Shown here: in pieces, positions 27,101 through 37,957 of the stretch | Numbering within the stretch: position 1 is the first letter of the stretch | How the letters are laid out: the number at the start of each line of letters is the position of its first letter | Assembly: GCF_000313135.1 (NCBI RefSeq) | Contig: NW_004457592.1 | Location: 419,171-483,170 of the forward strand | Length of the DNA: 64,000 bases | Source of the DNA: Acanthamoeba castellanii str. Neff | Lineage: Eukaryota > Discosea > Longamoebia > Acanthamoebidae | Direction of reading: 5' to 3' | Made by a program: the position numbers and the translations under genes | Notes under the pieces: model-generated | Databases searched by the model: none | Seen by the model: the letters and a program-made list of their open reading frames with translations, nothing else | Told to the model about the DNA's origin: nothing

Positions 27101-28874
27101 ACGACACACGACGACACACGACGACACACAACAGGCACGACGACGAAGGGAAGAGAAGGAAACCTTGGCGAGCTGCTTGCCATCTTCGAGAATGTGCAGG
27201 TACTGTTTGGCGAAGGTCGCGAGCACCTCCTCGAACCCGTTCGGTTGCCCCGATGTCACATAGTTTGTCGCCTGCTCATCATCACCGGAGCTGTCGCTGT
27301 CGCTGCTGCCGATGCTGCCGTCGTCGCTGTCCGAATCCGAGTCCGAGCTCGAGTCACTCCCACTCTCTGCGTTTTAATTCGTCCATAAGTGTGCGCGTGT
27401 GCGATCGCGTGCGTGCGTGTGCGGTGGACGTACCGACGAACCCACCGTAGAAGTTGGTCCCTTCCTGGTCCTCCACGGTCCCCGAGGAGTCGGCGACCAC
27501 CCGATCGGTTTGATTGTTGGTGCTTGGGTCGGTCGCCGCGTCAACCCCTGCCTTCGCCGCAGTCCGCGTCTTCGCTGTGGCGCTGGTGGTCGCGTCGTCG
27601 CTCCAACACCCAAACGAGTCCTCGCCGTCGTCATCTTCTTCCTCCATGTCGACACCCGTGCCCACATAGAACCCCTCCGCCTCGTCGTCTTCCTCCTCCT
27701 CGCCTTCGTTCTTTGTCTTCGTCTTCGTTTTCTTGCGCCGCCGCGATATCACCTTGTCGTCGTCGGCCTCCAGCCCGACAACCTTGCCAGGCGCCGCCGC
27801 CGATGCCGACGATGCCAATCCGCGGCCGGCCGTGTGGCCTCCGCCCGGGAGCACCACCCCGTCGTCGCTCCGGCCCATCGCCACACCGTGGAGGCCTCGT
27901 CGGGTGGGCGTGATCGGGAAGCTGCCGCTGCCGCTGCTGTGCTTGGTCGAGAGCGACGACGACCGATCGTCGCTCTCGGTGTCGATCTCGTCGGTGGCGA
28001 GCAGCGACACGCCCATCATGCCGCCGTCGCGCGCGCGCTTCATGGCCGCCTGCGAGCGGGTGAGCAGCAGCACGTTGGACTCGCCGCTGCCGGACTCGGT
28101 CAGGCTGTACTGGCGGTCGAAGTCGGACGACGCGGCGCCGATAGTGGGCGATCGGGAGGAGGGCGGCGTGACGACGAGCGAGAGCGCGGGCTCCTGGGCC
28201 TGCTGGTCCATCTTGATGAAGAAGTCCTGCAGGAGCGAGTTCATGGAGATCGAGCGTTGCTTGCGTATCCGCAGCTTCCCCTTCGCGTAGCCTCGGCTGT
28301 CGTCGTCGCTATCGCTGCCGTCGCTTTCGCTGTCACTGCCGTCTTCGCTCTCAGTATCGCTGTCGCTTTCACTTTCGCTTTCGCTCTTCTTCGCTTTCTT
28401 CCCCTTCTTTTTTCGCTTCTTGAGCTTGGCCTCGAGTTCGGCGATCGCCTTGTCGGCGCCCTTGCCTCCTCCTCCCTTCTTCGCAGATGCCGCCGCCGCC
28501 GCCGCATTCTTCTTCTCCTTCTTGTTGTTTTCCTTCTTTTCCTTTTCCTTTCTGTTGTTTTCCTTCTTCTTCTCCCTCTTGCTCCTGCTGTCGATAAGCG
28601 GCGACGACGGTGGAGACGAGGCCGTCGTCGTCGACTTGTCGCCGTCCATCTTGAATTTGATCTTCAGCTCGGGCTCCGACAGCGACGGCGAATCGGCCTT
28701 GCTGCCGCTGGTGGTGCTGCTCGTCGTGCTTCCATCCTTGGAGCGGAGGCGGTTGATGAAGGCGCGCGGCAGCCGGCTGCGCGACTTGTCCTTGCGCGTC
28801 TCTGAGGTCTTGAACGTAGCGCTCTTTGTCATCGACTGGTACAGGAAGGTCGCATCCAGATACGGGTTGTTCAT
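19007..28874 (-). CDS. Giant CLU-domain and leucine-rich-repeat protein
   Basis: Starts at Met 28874 (MNNPYLDATFLYQ) and ends at 19007; more than twenty exons could be joined in frame. The N-terminal ~480 residues are Ser/Lys/Asp-rich and disordered. The core (about 27060-25390) has signatures of the CLU family: YVHAGILFKFATDARGIYSG, AGHELKGLINFYKVHHFG, LPIGDDTLVYGSSDAG and DGRFYLIDFARVFPPETP. Helical segments follow (ELHRMGINVRYLGLARSR, EMVCRVVKNLLRERL, and a TPR-like KFEKAIGRMPGDMELINYYANF). After long low-complexity and Lys/Glu-rich exons (23420-20060), the C-terminus holds AMN1-type LRRs: SLRLESCPQLSDKTL, HLSFKNCPRITNRGV, SLCLDGCEKISNKPI, HLSLMGCKKISDKSI. CLU proteins act in mitochondrial distribution or RNA binding. 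An LRR tail is not the usual CLU architecture. Splitting into two genes remains possible, but junctions at 23520/23420 and 21930/21827 keep frame. Confidence 0.65.
19608..19660. repeat. (ACACG)n intron repeat
   Basis: Eleven ACACG pentamers in an intron between LRR exons of the CLU/LRR gene. Confidence 0.8.
21581..21660. repeat. (CA)n then (GA)n microsatellite
   Basis: CGCGCG head, roughly 28 CA dinucleotides and then about 8 GA dinucleotides, inside an intron of the CLU/LRR gene. Confidence 0.9.
24097..24170. repeat. (GT)n microsatellite
   Basis: About 30 GT dinucleotides in an intron of the CLU/LRR gene; the complementary dinucleotide to the CA run at 21581. Confidence 0.9.
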
Positions 28875-29999
28875 TCTCCTGTCGAATTCGATGACACGAC
28901 ACACGCGACACGACACGACACACGACACACGGCACACGCGACACGACACGACACGACACGACACGACACGACACGACACGACACGACACGACACGACACG
29001 ACACGACACGACATCACGCACGCCCGCACGCACGCAGCCAAAGAAAAAAGGAACATGAGCATGACGGCACGAGGGTGCGGCGAGGCACAACTCGAAGAAA
29101 CAGAACACGAGCGCAGAAAATTATACTTTAGCCTCGTGGGTGTAGGGTGTGCAAATAATAAGTAGAAACGGAACTTGTGCGGGTTATGGTAATCAGAACA
29201 ACCTGATCTATTAAAAACGTAAATAAATCCGGACCGGTTGCCAATCGCGAGAAAATCGAATCTTTGGGCGGGGGGGGGGCAAAGAGCGAAAGCGAAAACG
29301 ATGAGAAGGAGTGGCAGGAGGAACCAAATCAAATTGTGAGAGGGGGGATAGACAAAGATCATTATTTTTTAATAAATAAAATCGATAAATCGTACGACGT
29401 ATCGAAAACGGGGGGGGGACGAAACATACCCGTACGCGCTCTCGAGAGCAACGGGGCCGCCTTACCTTCCGTTTCCCCTTCTTCCTCTTCCTCTCGCTCG
29501 CGGCCCGCAGCGTACGGCGTGTGTTGTATGGTGTGTTCGCGCGGTCCACCAGACCACCAACCACGTACTCTTCGTCCACCGTTCCGCCGTCGGATCAGCG
29601 CTCTCCAATTTCAGCTGACCAGTCGCCCGTGCGCTAATGACATTCCCCAAATTTTCAGCCTCGCCCAATCATTTCGGCTTCCACGCTCAGGAATTTGAAA
29701 AATGACCACTCCGCAGCATGGTAACGAAATTACTTTGGCGGTGTTCGCGTTGCCAGTTCTGGTCAGGAGTGACGAGCCGAGACAAGTCGTCATGTTCACC
29801 GTCGCCACCGCCGTCGCCGCCCTGATCACCGGCGCCAGTGGCTGGCTGCGACCTCCGCAAGGACGCGCAACCCCCTTTGCCCCGTGGGCCGCTGCGCGCG
29901 AAAAAAAGTAGACTGAATTAATTCGAGGAATGGGAAAAGCCACCGTTGGCTTTCCCACACAAGATCTTCAACCAGCGCACAAGCGACAACCACAAAAAG
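28875..29999. other. Divergent intergenic region
   Basis: Holds the ACACG minisatellite, two poly-G runs (about 29269 and 29409) and AT-rich patches. Short open frames (for example 29702-29911) show no family resemblance. Both flanking promoters should lie here. Confidence 0.5.
28885..29012. repeat. (ACACG)n minisatellite upstream of the CLU/LRR start
   Basis: Twenty or more ACACG units directly upstream of the Met at 28874, on the 5' side of the minus-strand gene. It lies in the leader or a leader intron. Confidence 0.8.
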
Positions 30000-31226
30000 A
30001 TGGAGAAGAGCGACGATGAAGGGGAAATGGAGATGGAGAGAATGGAAGAGGCAAACGAGGAAGAAGAGGAAGAGGAGGAGGAAATAGCAGAGGAGGAGAA
30101 GGAAGTTGTAGAGGGGGTGGTGTACTATGGGGAGTTGAAATGTCAAGCGCGCCGAGGCTCCGGCAAGGCGTGCACGAACAACGCCTACTTCGCACAACCC
30201 AAGATCCCCTCAGGCGGCCTCGCTTCCTTCCTCACCGCCAAACATCGAAACAATATCAAAATGAATTCTAATAAGAAAAATAAGAAGACAAACAAAAACA
30301 CACAAAACCAAGAAAAAAAGAACAATAATTCTACCAAAACAGATAACCACAACAAGGAGGAAGAGGAAGAGGGGGATGAAGTGGTGGTTGAAGAGAGGTT
30401 CCTGTGCGGCGTGCACGCCAAGGACAAACTGGGCCGGCGCCCTCTGCCCAAGCGCGACCCCAAGGACCGGAAGAGAATCGAGCAGCAGCGGAACGAGGCC
30501 GACCGGGCCGCCGTCGAGCAGCACCGACAGCGCAACCAGGCGGCCGGCCGGCGCGGCGACGTCGTGCTCGAGCGGCTGCGGATGCTCAAGGCCCCGCGGC
30601 ACCGCGAGGGCTACCTGCGGGTCTACCCCAACTTCAAGCACCAGAACAAGGCCGACGGCTTCGGCTGCGCGCGGCTGTCGCCCATGTCCCTCGGGCCCGT
30701 AGACCACGGCCAGCCCGACCTGCCGCCCGCGCTCAACATCGAGAACTTCCACCAGGGCACCAAGGTCTTCAAGGAGGAGATCGACGCCGAGGGCAACCCC
30801 GGGCCGCGCTACGTCGCCAACCGGCTGCGGTTCTACGAGGACCCGGTGCCGCACCGGCACAAGTACAGGGCCAGCGGGGGCGGCAACCGCAACATTCCCC
30901 TCTACTTTCTGTGGATCGATCGGCGCTACGGCAGCGAGCATCGCCTGACCTACGTCGAGAGCCGCCAGTTCTACTGCAACTTCTACGAGCGCCTGGCGTC
31001 GCAGGAGCCCGACTTCCAGAAGCTGGTGGAGATGGTGGAGGCCGGGACCAACCTGCAGCTGTGCGGCTACGACGCCCACCCGCTGCCCGAGGGCCAGACC
31101 ATCGAGGGTGCCTACCTCGACCCGTCGGTGCCGTTCGGCCACGAGCGCGTGCTCTACGCCATGCTCCTCCTCCATGACCGACCTGACGACTTTCCCTGGC
31201 GCAAGCACAAGACCTTTGATTTCTGA
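30000..31226 (+). CDS. Intronless zinc-motif protein resembling giant-virus proteins
   Basis: Uninterrupted frame of 408 residues; the start is ATG 30000, since the longer frame upstream has no ATG. An acidic Glu tract opens the protein. A candidate zinc-binding pattern follows: KCQARRGSGKACTNNAYF, then an Asn/Lys/Glu spacer, then FLCGVHAK. The spacer (about 30240-30390) is AT-rich, unlike the GC-rich body. The C-terminal domain (NIENFHQGTKVFKEEID, DPVPHRHKYR, IPLYFLWIDRRYG, ESRQFYCNFYERLA, GHERVLYAMLLLHDRP and terminal FPWRKHKTFDF) looks like a conserved uncharacterised family. From memory, I associate its FHQG...F.EE.D and WRK.KT.DF signatures and the C-x-CGVHS-type finger with large DNA viruses of amoebae. 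That origin is an inference. Function unknown. Confidence 0.7.
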   Translation: MEKSDDEGEMEMERMEEANEEEEEEEEEIAEEEKEVVEGVVYYGELKCQARRGSGKACTNNAYFAQPKIPSGGLASFLTAKHRNNIKMNSNKKNKKTNKNTQNQEKKNNNSTKTDNHNKEEEEEGDEVVVEERFLCGVHAKDKLGRRPLPKRDPKDRKRIEQQRNEADRAAVEQHRQRNQAAGRRGDVVLERLRMLKAPRHREGYLRVYPNFKHQNKADGFGCARLSPMSLGPVDHGQPDLPPALNIENFHQGTKVFKEEIDAEGNPGPRYVANRLRFYEDPVPHRHKYRASGGGNRNIPLYFLWIDRRYGSEHRLTYVESRQFYCNFYERLASQEPDFQKLVEMVEAGTNLQLCGYDAHPLPEGQTIEGAYLDPSVPFGHERVLYAMLLLHDRPDDFPWRKHKTFDF

Positions 31227-31395
31227 ACTGTTTGGTCTCCACAAAACATGTTTAGTGCGTCTTGGCAAGTTGTAGGTACAAAAGGGGGCTGTAGGGAGGG
31301 GCGTACTCGGTGTCGATGGGCACGCCAAGCTCGGCCCCGTGCTTCACCTGGTGTCGAGGTTGGGTTGGGTTTCCACACGATTACTCAAAAGCCAA

Positions 31396-34300
31396 TCAGC
31401 TCGTGGTCTCCTCGAGCTCCGGAGCCTCATCCTCTTCATGGTCGGAGTCCGGGAGGGGCGACTCGGTGTCGATGGGCACGCCAAGCTCGGCCACCAGCGC
31501 GAGCCATTCCGGTGCAAAGGTGGGCCTGGAAACCACCTCGTGAAGAATACGCCGGTACGGATCGCCGCCCAGCTTCGGGTCAGCGCCCACTGTGGCAAGT
31601 GCATGGCACACGACACACACGACACACACGGCACACACGGCACACACGGCACACACACAACGAAATGAGACGTGTGCGGTGCAAGAGGGCGGGCGGAACG
31701 GCCACCACGTACGACGGACGAACAGGCGAGCGATATCAGCGAGCTCGTCAAAAGTCGTCTGTGTGGAGAGGTAGCGGAAGTTGAGCTCGTGAAGTTGGTA
31801 GAGGAGCTTGGTGAGCGGCGTGCACCCCTCCTCGTTAGTCACGTTGACATCGGCCCCGTGCTTCACCTGGTGTGGGTTGGGATGGTTGGGTTGGGGTGGT
31901 TGGGTTGGTGGTTGCCAACACGCGGAGCGCTGGGTACCAGAAGTTCGAGCGCCTGGCCTTGTTTGCCGACCCAAAAGCACGCCGTCTCTCCTCTGTCGTT
32001 TCGCTGGTTGGGGTCGGCCCCGTTCTACATCGCTCACGTGCGGTGAGACCCAGGTGTGGCATGCGTTATGAGCGCAACGAACACACGCACACGCACACGC
32101 ACACGCACACGCACACGCACACGCACACGCACACGCACACGCACACGCACACGCACACGCACACGCACACGCACACGCACACGCACACGCACGACGCACA
32201 CGCACACGCACACGCACACGCACACACACACACGCACACGCACACGCACACACGGAGGGAGTACCTCGAGGAAGAACTTGAGCAGGTCCATGGTCCGCTC
32301 CGTGTCCCTCTCAAATCGCCAATACCCCAGGAGCGATTTCAAGGTGGGATCTAAGCCGCGGTGGCGGGCGTCAATGTGCACTCCTACGCGGCGCAGCAGT
32401 ACACGGGTCAGCCCGCACGGTGTGCGCCANNNNNNNNNNNNNNNNNNNNNTCAAGAAAGAACCGGACCATGTCCACCGACCCGTGCTGCGCCACGATTAC
32501 CATGATATTCGCTGCGATACGTGCGTGTGCGTGTGCGTGTGCGTGTGCGTGTGCGTGTGCGTGTGCGTGTGCGTGTGCGTGCGTTGAGACGATCAACCGA
32601 GCAGCAATAAAGGAGACGGACGAACGGAGTGCGCGTCGTACTCTCATGGCGGGGCACCTGCACGCCTTTGGCCACCAGCAGATCGAACATGTCGCGCACG
32701 TGCTTGAAATGCTCCTCGGTTTCGGCCGGGTTCTCTTTTGCAAAGGAATAGCTGGCGGTTGTCTATGTTCCACCGAGCGCGCGCATTAGAGCATAAGATA
32801 TATAAGTTAGATACATACAATTATAAGAAAAACTAATATGTATAAGCATTAATGTTTATAAGGCGTGGGTTGTCGCACTTCCAATAGGTCGGCACGATGG
32901 TCCATGGGCAGGCCAATGGCGTCGATCAGCATCTCCAGAAGAGCGACGATTTCTGCCGAGGGTTTGCAGCGCTGTTCAAGACACTGTGAGCACCACAGCC
33001 AAGGCCACACGCCACACGCCACACGCCACACGCCACACGCCACACGCCACACGCCACACGCCACACGCCACACGCCACACGCCACACGCCACACGCCGCC
33101 GCAATTGTCGATACGAACTTGGAGAAGGCAGGTGAGTGCATCTTTTGGGTGTGGTCCGCCGGTGGTGGCGCGCACGTTGGCGCCCTTGGCCAGCAGGAAC
33201 TCGACGAACTCCTTCCGACACTGGATCAGCTGCAGAACTCGCAGCAGCGGCGTGCTCGTCATCGAACTGTGGGGCACCACGGCGTCCATGATGCCGGGGC
33301 CAAAGTGTTCGAGGAACAGTTGGACCATGTCGGGCAGCTGGCACTCGCAGGCCAGGAAGAACGGCGGCACCGTCACAAGGTACTGTCCCCCCCCCCGCGC
33401 GCTTCAGCCAACAATAGATTTGCAAAGAACGAAGAGCGAAAGAAAGAAAGAAAAAAAGAACGAAGAAGAACGAAAGGATGGGATGTTTGGCTCCGAACCT
33501 GTTGGTCGATGGAGCGGACGGGCTCGTTGGCGGCTCCGAGTTCAAGCAGCAGGCGCGCGGTCGAAAGCTTGTCGTGCTTCACCGCCCAGTGCAGTGGTGC
33601 GAGTCTGGTGACGCGGTGAACCTGGTTGACATCTAACGCGACACGCACACGCACACGCACACGCAGGTGTGAGCGAGCACTCTGGATACACTCGGCGGCG
33701 AATGTGTCGCCTGTGTGACCAACGCACCAGCGCCTTTGGCGACCAGGAACCGAACCATGGCCTCACGATCCTTTTCCACGGCCAGCTGGAGCGGCGTGTT
33801 GCCGAAACGATCAGGCACGTTGAGGTACTTCGCGTCGCCCTCGTCGCCGTCCTCCTTGTCGTCCTTGCTGCCACCCTCAGCATTGGCGGCGCTGGCGGCG
33901 GCCTCATCGTCGCGGTGGAAGGTGGTGCCCTTTCCCTGGCGCGCCAGGTCGAGGAGCACTTGCACGATCTGTGCTTTTCTCCACTCAAATCAGAATATAT
34001 GAATAAAAAATAGAGAAAATAAATAAATAAATAAATAAATAGAGAACGTGACGCACACGAGTATGACCGGCGGCGGCGGCCTGGTGCAGAATGGGGATGG
34101 TGTTCTTGCGCTTGACCTTGCCCTTGCCCTTCGGCGCGCCACCCCTGCCGTCGCCACCACCGCCGCCACCCGTCAGTTGCGAGAGCTCCTCGCTGCTCGC
34201 TCCGTGCCTCAACAACACCTGCCGCCGCACGACATACACGAAACGCACGACACACACGACACACACGAAAAAATTGATTAGTTGTCATCGAAACGGCAAG

Positions 34301-35122
34301 TTGAGGTTGGTGGTTGCACGGACCTCGACGAGGTCGAGCTGGCCGGTCTGCACGGCGGCGCCGATCGGCGTCACGCCCGACGAGTTGCGCTGGTGCACGT
34401 TGAAGCCGGCCTCGGCGAGCACCTGCACCGTGGCCGGGCTCCCGCTGGCCACCGCCAGGTGCAGCGGGTACAGGCCCGAGCCGGCGTAGTCGAACGTCTC
34501 TGCGCTCCGGAACTGGCACCCATCGGCCAGCACGCGCGCACACAATCGGTGGAGGCCGCACGCGCACGCCACTCTGCACCGCAAGCACGAAAGAAGCACG
34601 AAAGAAGAACGAAGAACAACGAGATGAGGCGACTCAGTGTGTCAGTCACACTTGACGGCAAGACCGGCGGTGTGGGAGTGGGCACTTGAGGAGTTCGAGG
34701 GCGCGGGCTTCGGGTGTGAGGTCGGCGCGGTTGGCCGTCTGGTGTGCACGCCTGGCCGCCTTCACGCACCGGCTCCGCCATGACCCTGCACCCCACACCC
34801 GGTGTTAATAGTCGATTTTGTATCATAATGATAATAATAATAAGCAATAATAATAATAATAATAATAAGCAATAATAATAAGAAAGAACGAACCGCGGGC
34901 GGCGGTGGTGGGGCGGGAGGGGCCTTGGCCGAGGTGGGCGCGGAAGACGGTGCGCCACGTGTGGTCGTCATGGCGGAGGGCGTCGGCCCAGGCCCGCTGC
35001 ACGGCCTCCACGCGCACCAGGTCGGCCGGCTCAAGGAAGCCCACGATGTGGAGGAACAGCTCCAGTGCCAGGTCGCCCACGCCCGCCTCCACCACCTTGC
35101 AGTCCTCCATCGCCTCCTCCAT
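31396..35122 (-). CDS. F-box and ankyrin-repeat protein, complete copy
   Basis: Starts at Met 35122 with MEEAMEDCK, then an F-box-like helix region (LALELFLHIVGFLEPADLVRVEAVQ, 34-residue core), then ankyrin repeats. Repeat landmarks are GLYPLHLAVASGSPATVQVLAEAG, VTPIGAAVQTGQLDLVE, ILHQAAAAGHT, FGNTPLQLAVEKDREAMVRFLVAKG, LAPLHWAVKHDKLSTARLLLELGA, FFLACECQLPDMVQLFLEHFG and HGADVNVTNEEGCTPLTKLL. It ends with an acidic tail at 31396. F-box proteins present substrates to SCF ubiquitin ligases; the ankyrins would select the target. An assembly gap at 32430-32450 interrupts one exon, so the middle is incomplete. About the first two thirds are duplicated in inverted orientation at 39819-41628. Confidence 0.75.
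32083..32256. repeat. (CACACG)n hexamer tract
   Basis: More than 25 ACACGC units in an intron of the F-box/ankyrin gene, the longest hexamer run in the window. Confidence 0.9.
32430..32450. other. Assembly gap (21 N)
   Basis: Run of 21 undetermined bases inside an ankyrin exon. The true gap size cannot be inferred. Confidence 1.
33003..33096. repeat. (CGCCACA)n heptamer tract
   Basis: About 13 perfect heptamer units inside an intron of the F-box/ankyrin gene. The truncated copy lacks the corresponding region. Confidence 0.9.
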
Positions 35123-35230
35123 TGCTTGTGTGAAAATGAAGGTTGGAGTGCAAGAAAAAAAAAGAAATCCTAAAGCAATAAAAGATAAAAGCGGCCCATC
35201 TTTGTAGGATCACACAGTTTATCATTAATC

Positions 35231-35773
35231 ATGGGCTACGAGAAGGAAGTTCTGGCTGAAGGAAGTGGCCCTACGCCCCAGAAGGGCCAGACGGTGACCG
35301 TCCACTGCACGGGCAACCTCACCAACCCCACCCGCAAGTTCTGGAGGTACACTACAACCCCCCCCCCTCAATGCACCTGATTCATTTCTGATCATCCACC
35401 GGCACGCAATCTACACAGCACCAAGGACACCAACACGCCGTTTTCCTTCGCCATTGGCCTTGGCAAGGTCATCCGAGGTGCGTGTACCAACATGTGACAT
35501 TGTAGATTAGTCCCTCATTTTTCATCTCTCGCCCATATAGGTTGGGATGAAGGCGTCGCCACGATGAAGAAGGGCGAGGTGGCTCGTCTCATCATGACCG
35601 GCGACTACGCCTACGGCGCCGCCGGCTTGTACGCCCCCACTCCCCCCCCCCTCCCTCTTCTCCACAGAACGAAACTCACAGTACGTGTGCGTGTTGACTC
35701 ATGTAGCCCTGCCTGGGGCATCGGCCCCAACGCCACGCTCATGTTCGAGATGGAGGTCCTCGAGATCAAATGA
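35231..35773 (+). CDS. FKBP12-type peptidyl-prolyl isomerase with plant-like residues
   Basis: Compact four-exon gene of about 112 residues, starting at MGYEKEVLAEGSG (35231). It catalyses cis-trans isomerisation of Xaa-Pro bonds and in other organisms binds FK506/rapamycin. Visible signatures are TVTVHCTGNL, KFW|STKD, PFSFAIGLGKVIRGWDEGV, DYAYGAAGL, PAWGIGPNATLMFEMEVLEIK. Trp of the pocket floor (RGWDEG), Tyr (YAYG) and the final Phe are kept. The pocket Tyr of human FKBP12 (VHYTG) is Cys here, and the Asp after KKF is Trp (KFW). Both changes, and PAWGI, are as I remember in plant FKBP12. Drug sensitivity cannot be predicted from this alone. Confidence 0.88.
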
Positions 35774-35904
35774 ACGCGACCCAGGTGCACGACGACTCCC
35801 CCGTCCACGAAGCAAACACGCCACTGCTGAAGTCGACTTCGCTTCGTTAGCAAAGAGAAACCTTTCATGGCCTTGAGGCTTTCACCTTCTTCTTGTTTTC
35901 GCCT

Positions 35905-37750
35905 CTACATCTCCACGTCCTTCTTCTTGAGCTCCGCTGACGTCTCGACGTTGACGTTGACGTTGTTGTCGTCGACGGCGGGTACGGCGGCAGCCGTCCG
36001 GTCGGCGCGCACGACGACGCGGCTCGAGGAGTAGTCGGGACCGTGGACGTCGAGCCCGTTGGCCTGGTCGCGGGCCACCTGGACCTTTACCCAGTCGTAG
36101 GTCGCCCGCAGGCCATCGACCAGCCGCGTCGACGGCGCCCACCCGAGCCGCTCCCTGATCAGGTCGTTGTTGCTGTTCCGCCCTCTGTGTTCAACGGTTG
36201 TAGCCAAGTTATGTGAGCGTGTGCGGTAGTGCGTGTGTCGTGTGTCGCTGTGTGCGTGTGCGGTACCGGACGCCCATGGGGCCGGGCGTGTAGGTGAAGC
36301 CGAGAGGCTTGTTGTCGAAGGCGCAGATCATGCGAGCCATCTCCTGCATCGACACCATCTCGTCCGATCCGATGTTCAGTGGCTCACGCACGTCCGACTG
36401 CATCAGCCGCATCAAACCCTCCTACGCTCCGCCGCACACGCACCGCCGCACACGCAAGCGCACCACAAGAAAGGGTGAGTGTGCGTTGACGAAGGAAGGC
36501 TTCACATCATCGCGTGCGTACCACGCAGTCGTCGATGAAGCAGAAGCTTCGCGTCTGCAGGCCATCGCCCCACATTTCAAAGTTGTCCCGCGAGCAGATC
36601 ACCTTCCGGCAGAACGCCGCCGGTGCCTTCTCCCTGCGCAACGTTCACCAAAAAGTAAGCACGCACCCGATGTGTGTCATGTGCGTCGTGTCTTGCGTGT
36701 CGTGTCGTCTGTAATCAAAGGTTGCAGTGTGGAGTACCTTCCGCCCTTCCATGCGCCCTTGGGTCCGTAGATGTTGTGTAGGCGGGCAACGCGCATCTCC
36801 ATGTGGTAGTCCTCCATGTAGTGCTTGCATAGCACCTCACCGTACAGCTTCTCCATTCCGTACGCGTCCTGCGGCCGCGCTGGCCACGCGTCCCCTTCCC
36901 TGACGTACATCGCCATCGCCGCACACTCTCGTCAGTTCATTCTCCGTCCGTGTCGTGTGTCGTATTGCGTGTTGTGTGTTGTGTGTTGTGTGTTGTGTGT
37001 TGTGCGAACCTGAGCCCAGGGTTGTCTTCAGTCTCCTGCTTGTGCTCCGGGTACACGCACGCAGAAGAGGTGTATAAATATCTACGGACGCAATGCGCAC
37101 GCGAGGTGAGTGTTGGCCCAGTGACAAGGTGACTTGAGACGTGGCCTTGTTGGTGGTGGTGGCTACCTCTGGACCCCGTTCAGGCGTGAGGCCTCGGCCA
37201 TGTTAAAGGTGATCATGGTGTTGTTGTAGAGGATGTAGGCCTGGTTGCTCTGGATGTAGCCCATCCCGCCCATGTCAGCCGCGAAGTTGAACACCCAATG
37301 GCACCCTTTCGTCACCTCGAGGCAGTTCTCCCGCTCTGTCCCAAATGTGCGCACACGCACTTGCTTGATTAGCACGACACACACGACACACACGACACAC
37401 AGTACTGTCGGCACCACAACGCACACATACAATACACAAAACAGGAGGGACGTACTCCGCAAGTCGACCTGGTGGAAGACGTCACAGAACTCGTCGGGCT
37501 GCATGTAGTCGTTGGTGCGTACGTCGGCACCGACTACGGTGAACCGCCCGGCCGGGTCGTGCTTGAGCCGCCGCGCCATGTGCGAGCCGATAAACCCCGC
37601 CGCCCCCGCCACCAGCACCACAATCTTCTTTGTGGGGTGGCCCCCAACCCCGCTGTGGCCGTTGCTGCTGCCGCTGGCGTTCTGAGCACCGCAGTGGGCG
37701 CTGCCGTTGTTGAGGTGGTGCGCGTTCATTGTCTCACTGCTGCCGTTCAT
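35905..37750 (-). CDS. GDP-mannose 3,5-epimerase
   Basis: Converts GDP-D-mannose to GDP-L-galactose (and GDP-L-gulose), a step of plant-type ascorbate and L-galactose synthesis. It is an extended SDR enzyme: Rossmann loop VAGAAGFIGSHMARRLK, FNFAADMGGMGYIQSN, catalytic SSACVYPE (Cys), YGMEK (Tyr/Lys pair), HNIYGPKGAWKGG, KAPAAFCRK, FEMWGDGLQTRSFCFIDDCV and REPLNIGSDEMVSM. All are near-identical in layout to the plant enzyme. Seven exons. Start at 37750 with a ~40-residue Asn/Gly/Ser-rich head not seen in plants, and a C-terminal tail ending LKKKDVEM. Convergent with FKBP12, 131 bp between stops. Confidence 0.9.
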
Positions 37751-37957
37751 GACCCTCGCCTGTGCGTCTTCTTCCTCTTGCCACTTCGGGAGCTCAACTC
37801 AAAAACGGAGTTTCTTTTCCATTTCCTTTCTACACCCAAAGCGAAAAAGGAAAGTTAATGACCTATATTAGGCAAGTGGAATGCAAAAGGGCGAGTGGAA
37901 TGTTGTGGCCGTACAAGGGGGCGAGGTGTGGCATCTAGCGCGCAACGAGGAGTTGCC

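Noticed and set aside
29269..29281. Poly-G runs (also about 29409, 43284 and 43438) as G-quadruplex switches
   Set aside because: Single runs without the four-tract spacing needed; more likely low-complexity intron or spacer DNA.
29702..29911. 69-codon plus-strand frame upstream of 30000
   Set aside because: No recognisable features and not joinable in frame to the following gene.
34800..34880. AT-rich (TAATAA)n segment as a replication origin
   Set aside because: It is the expanded first intron of the F-box/ankyrin gene; the other copy has a shorter version at the same place.
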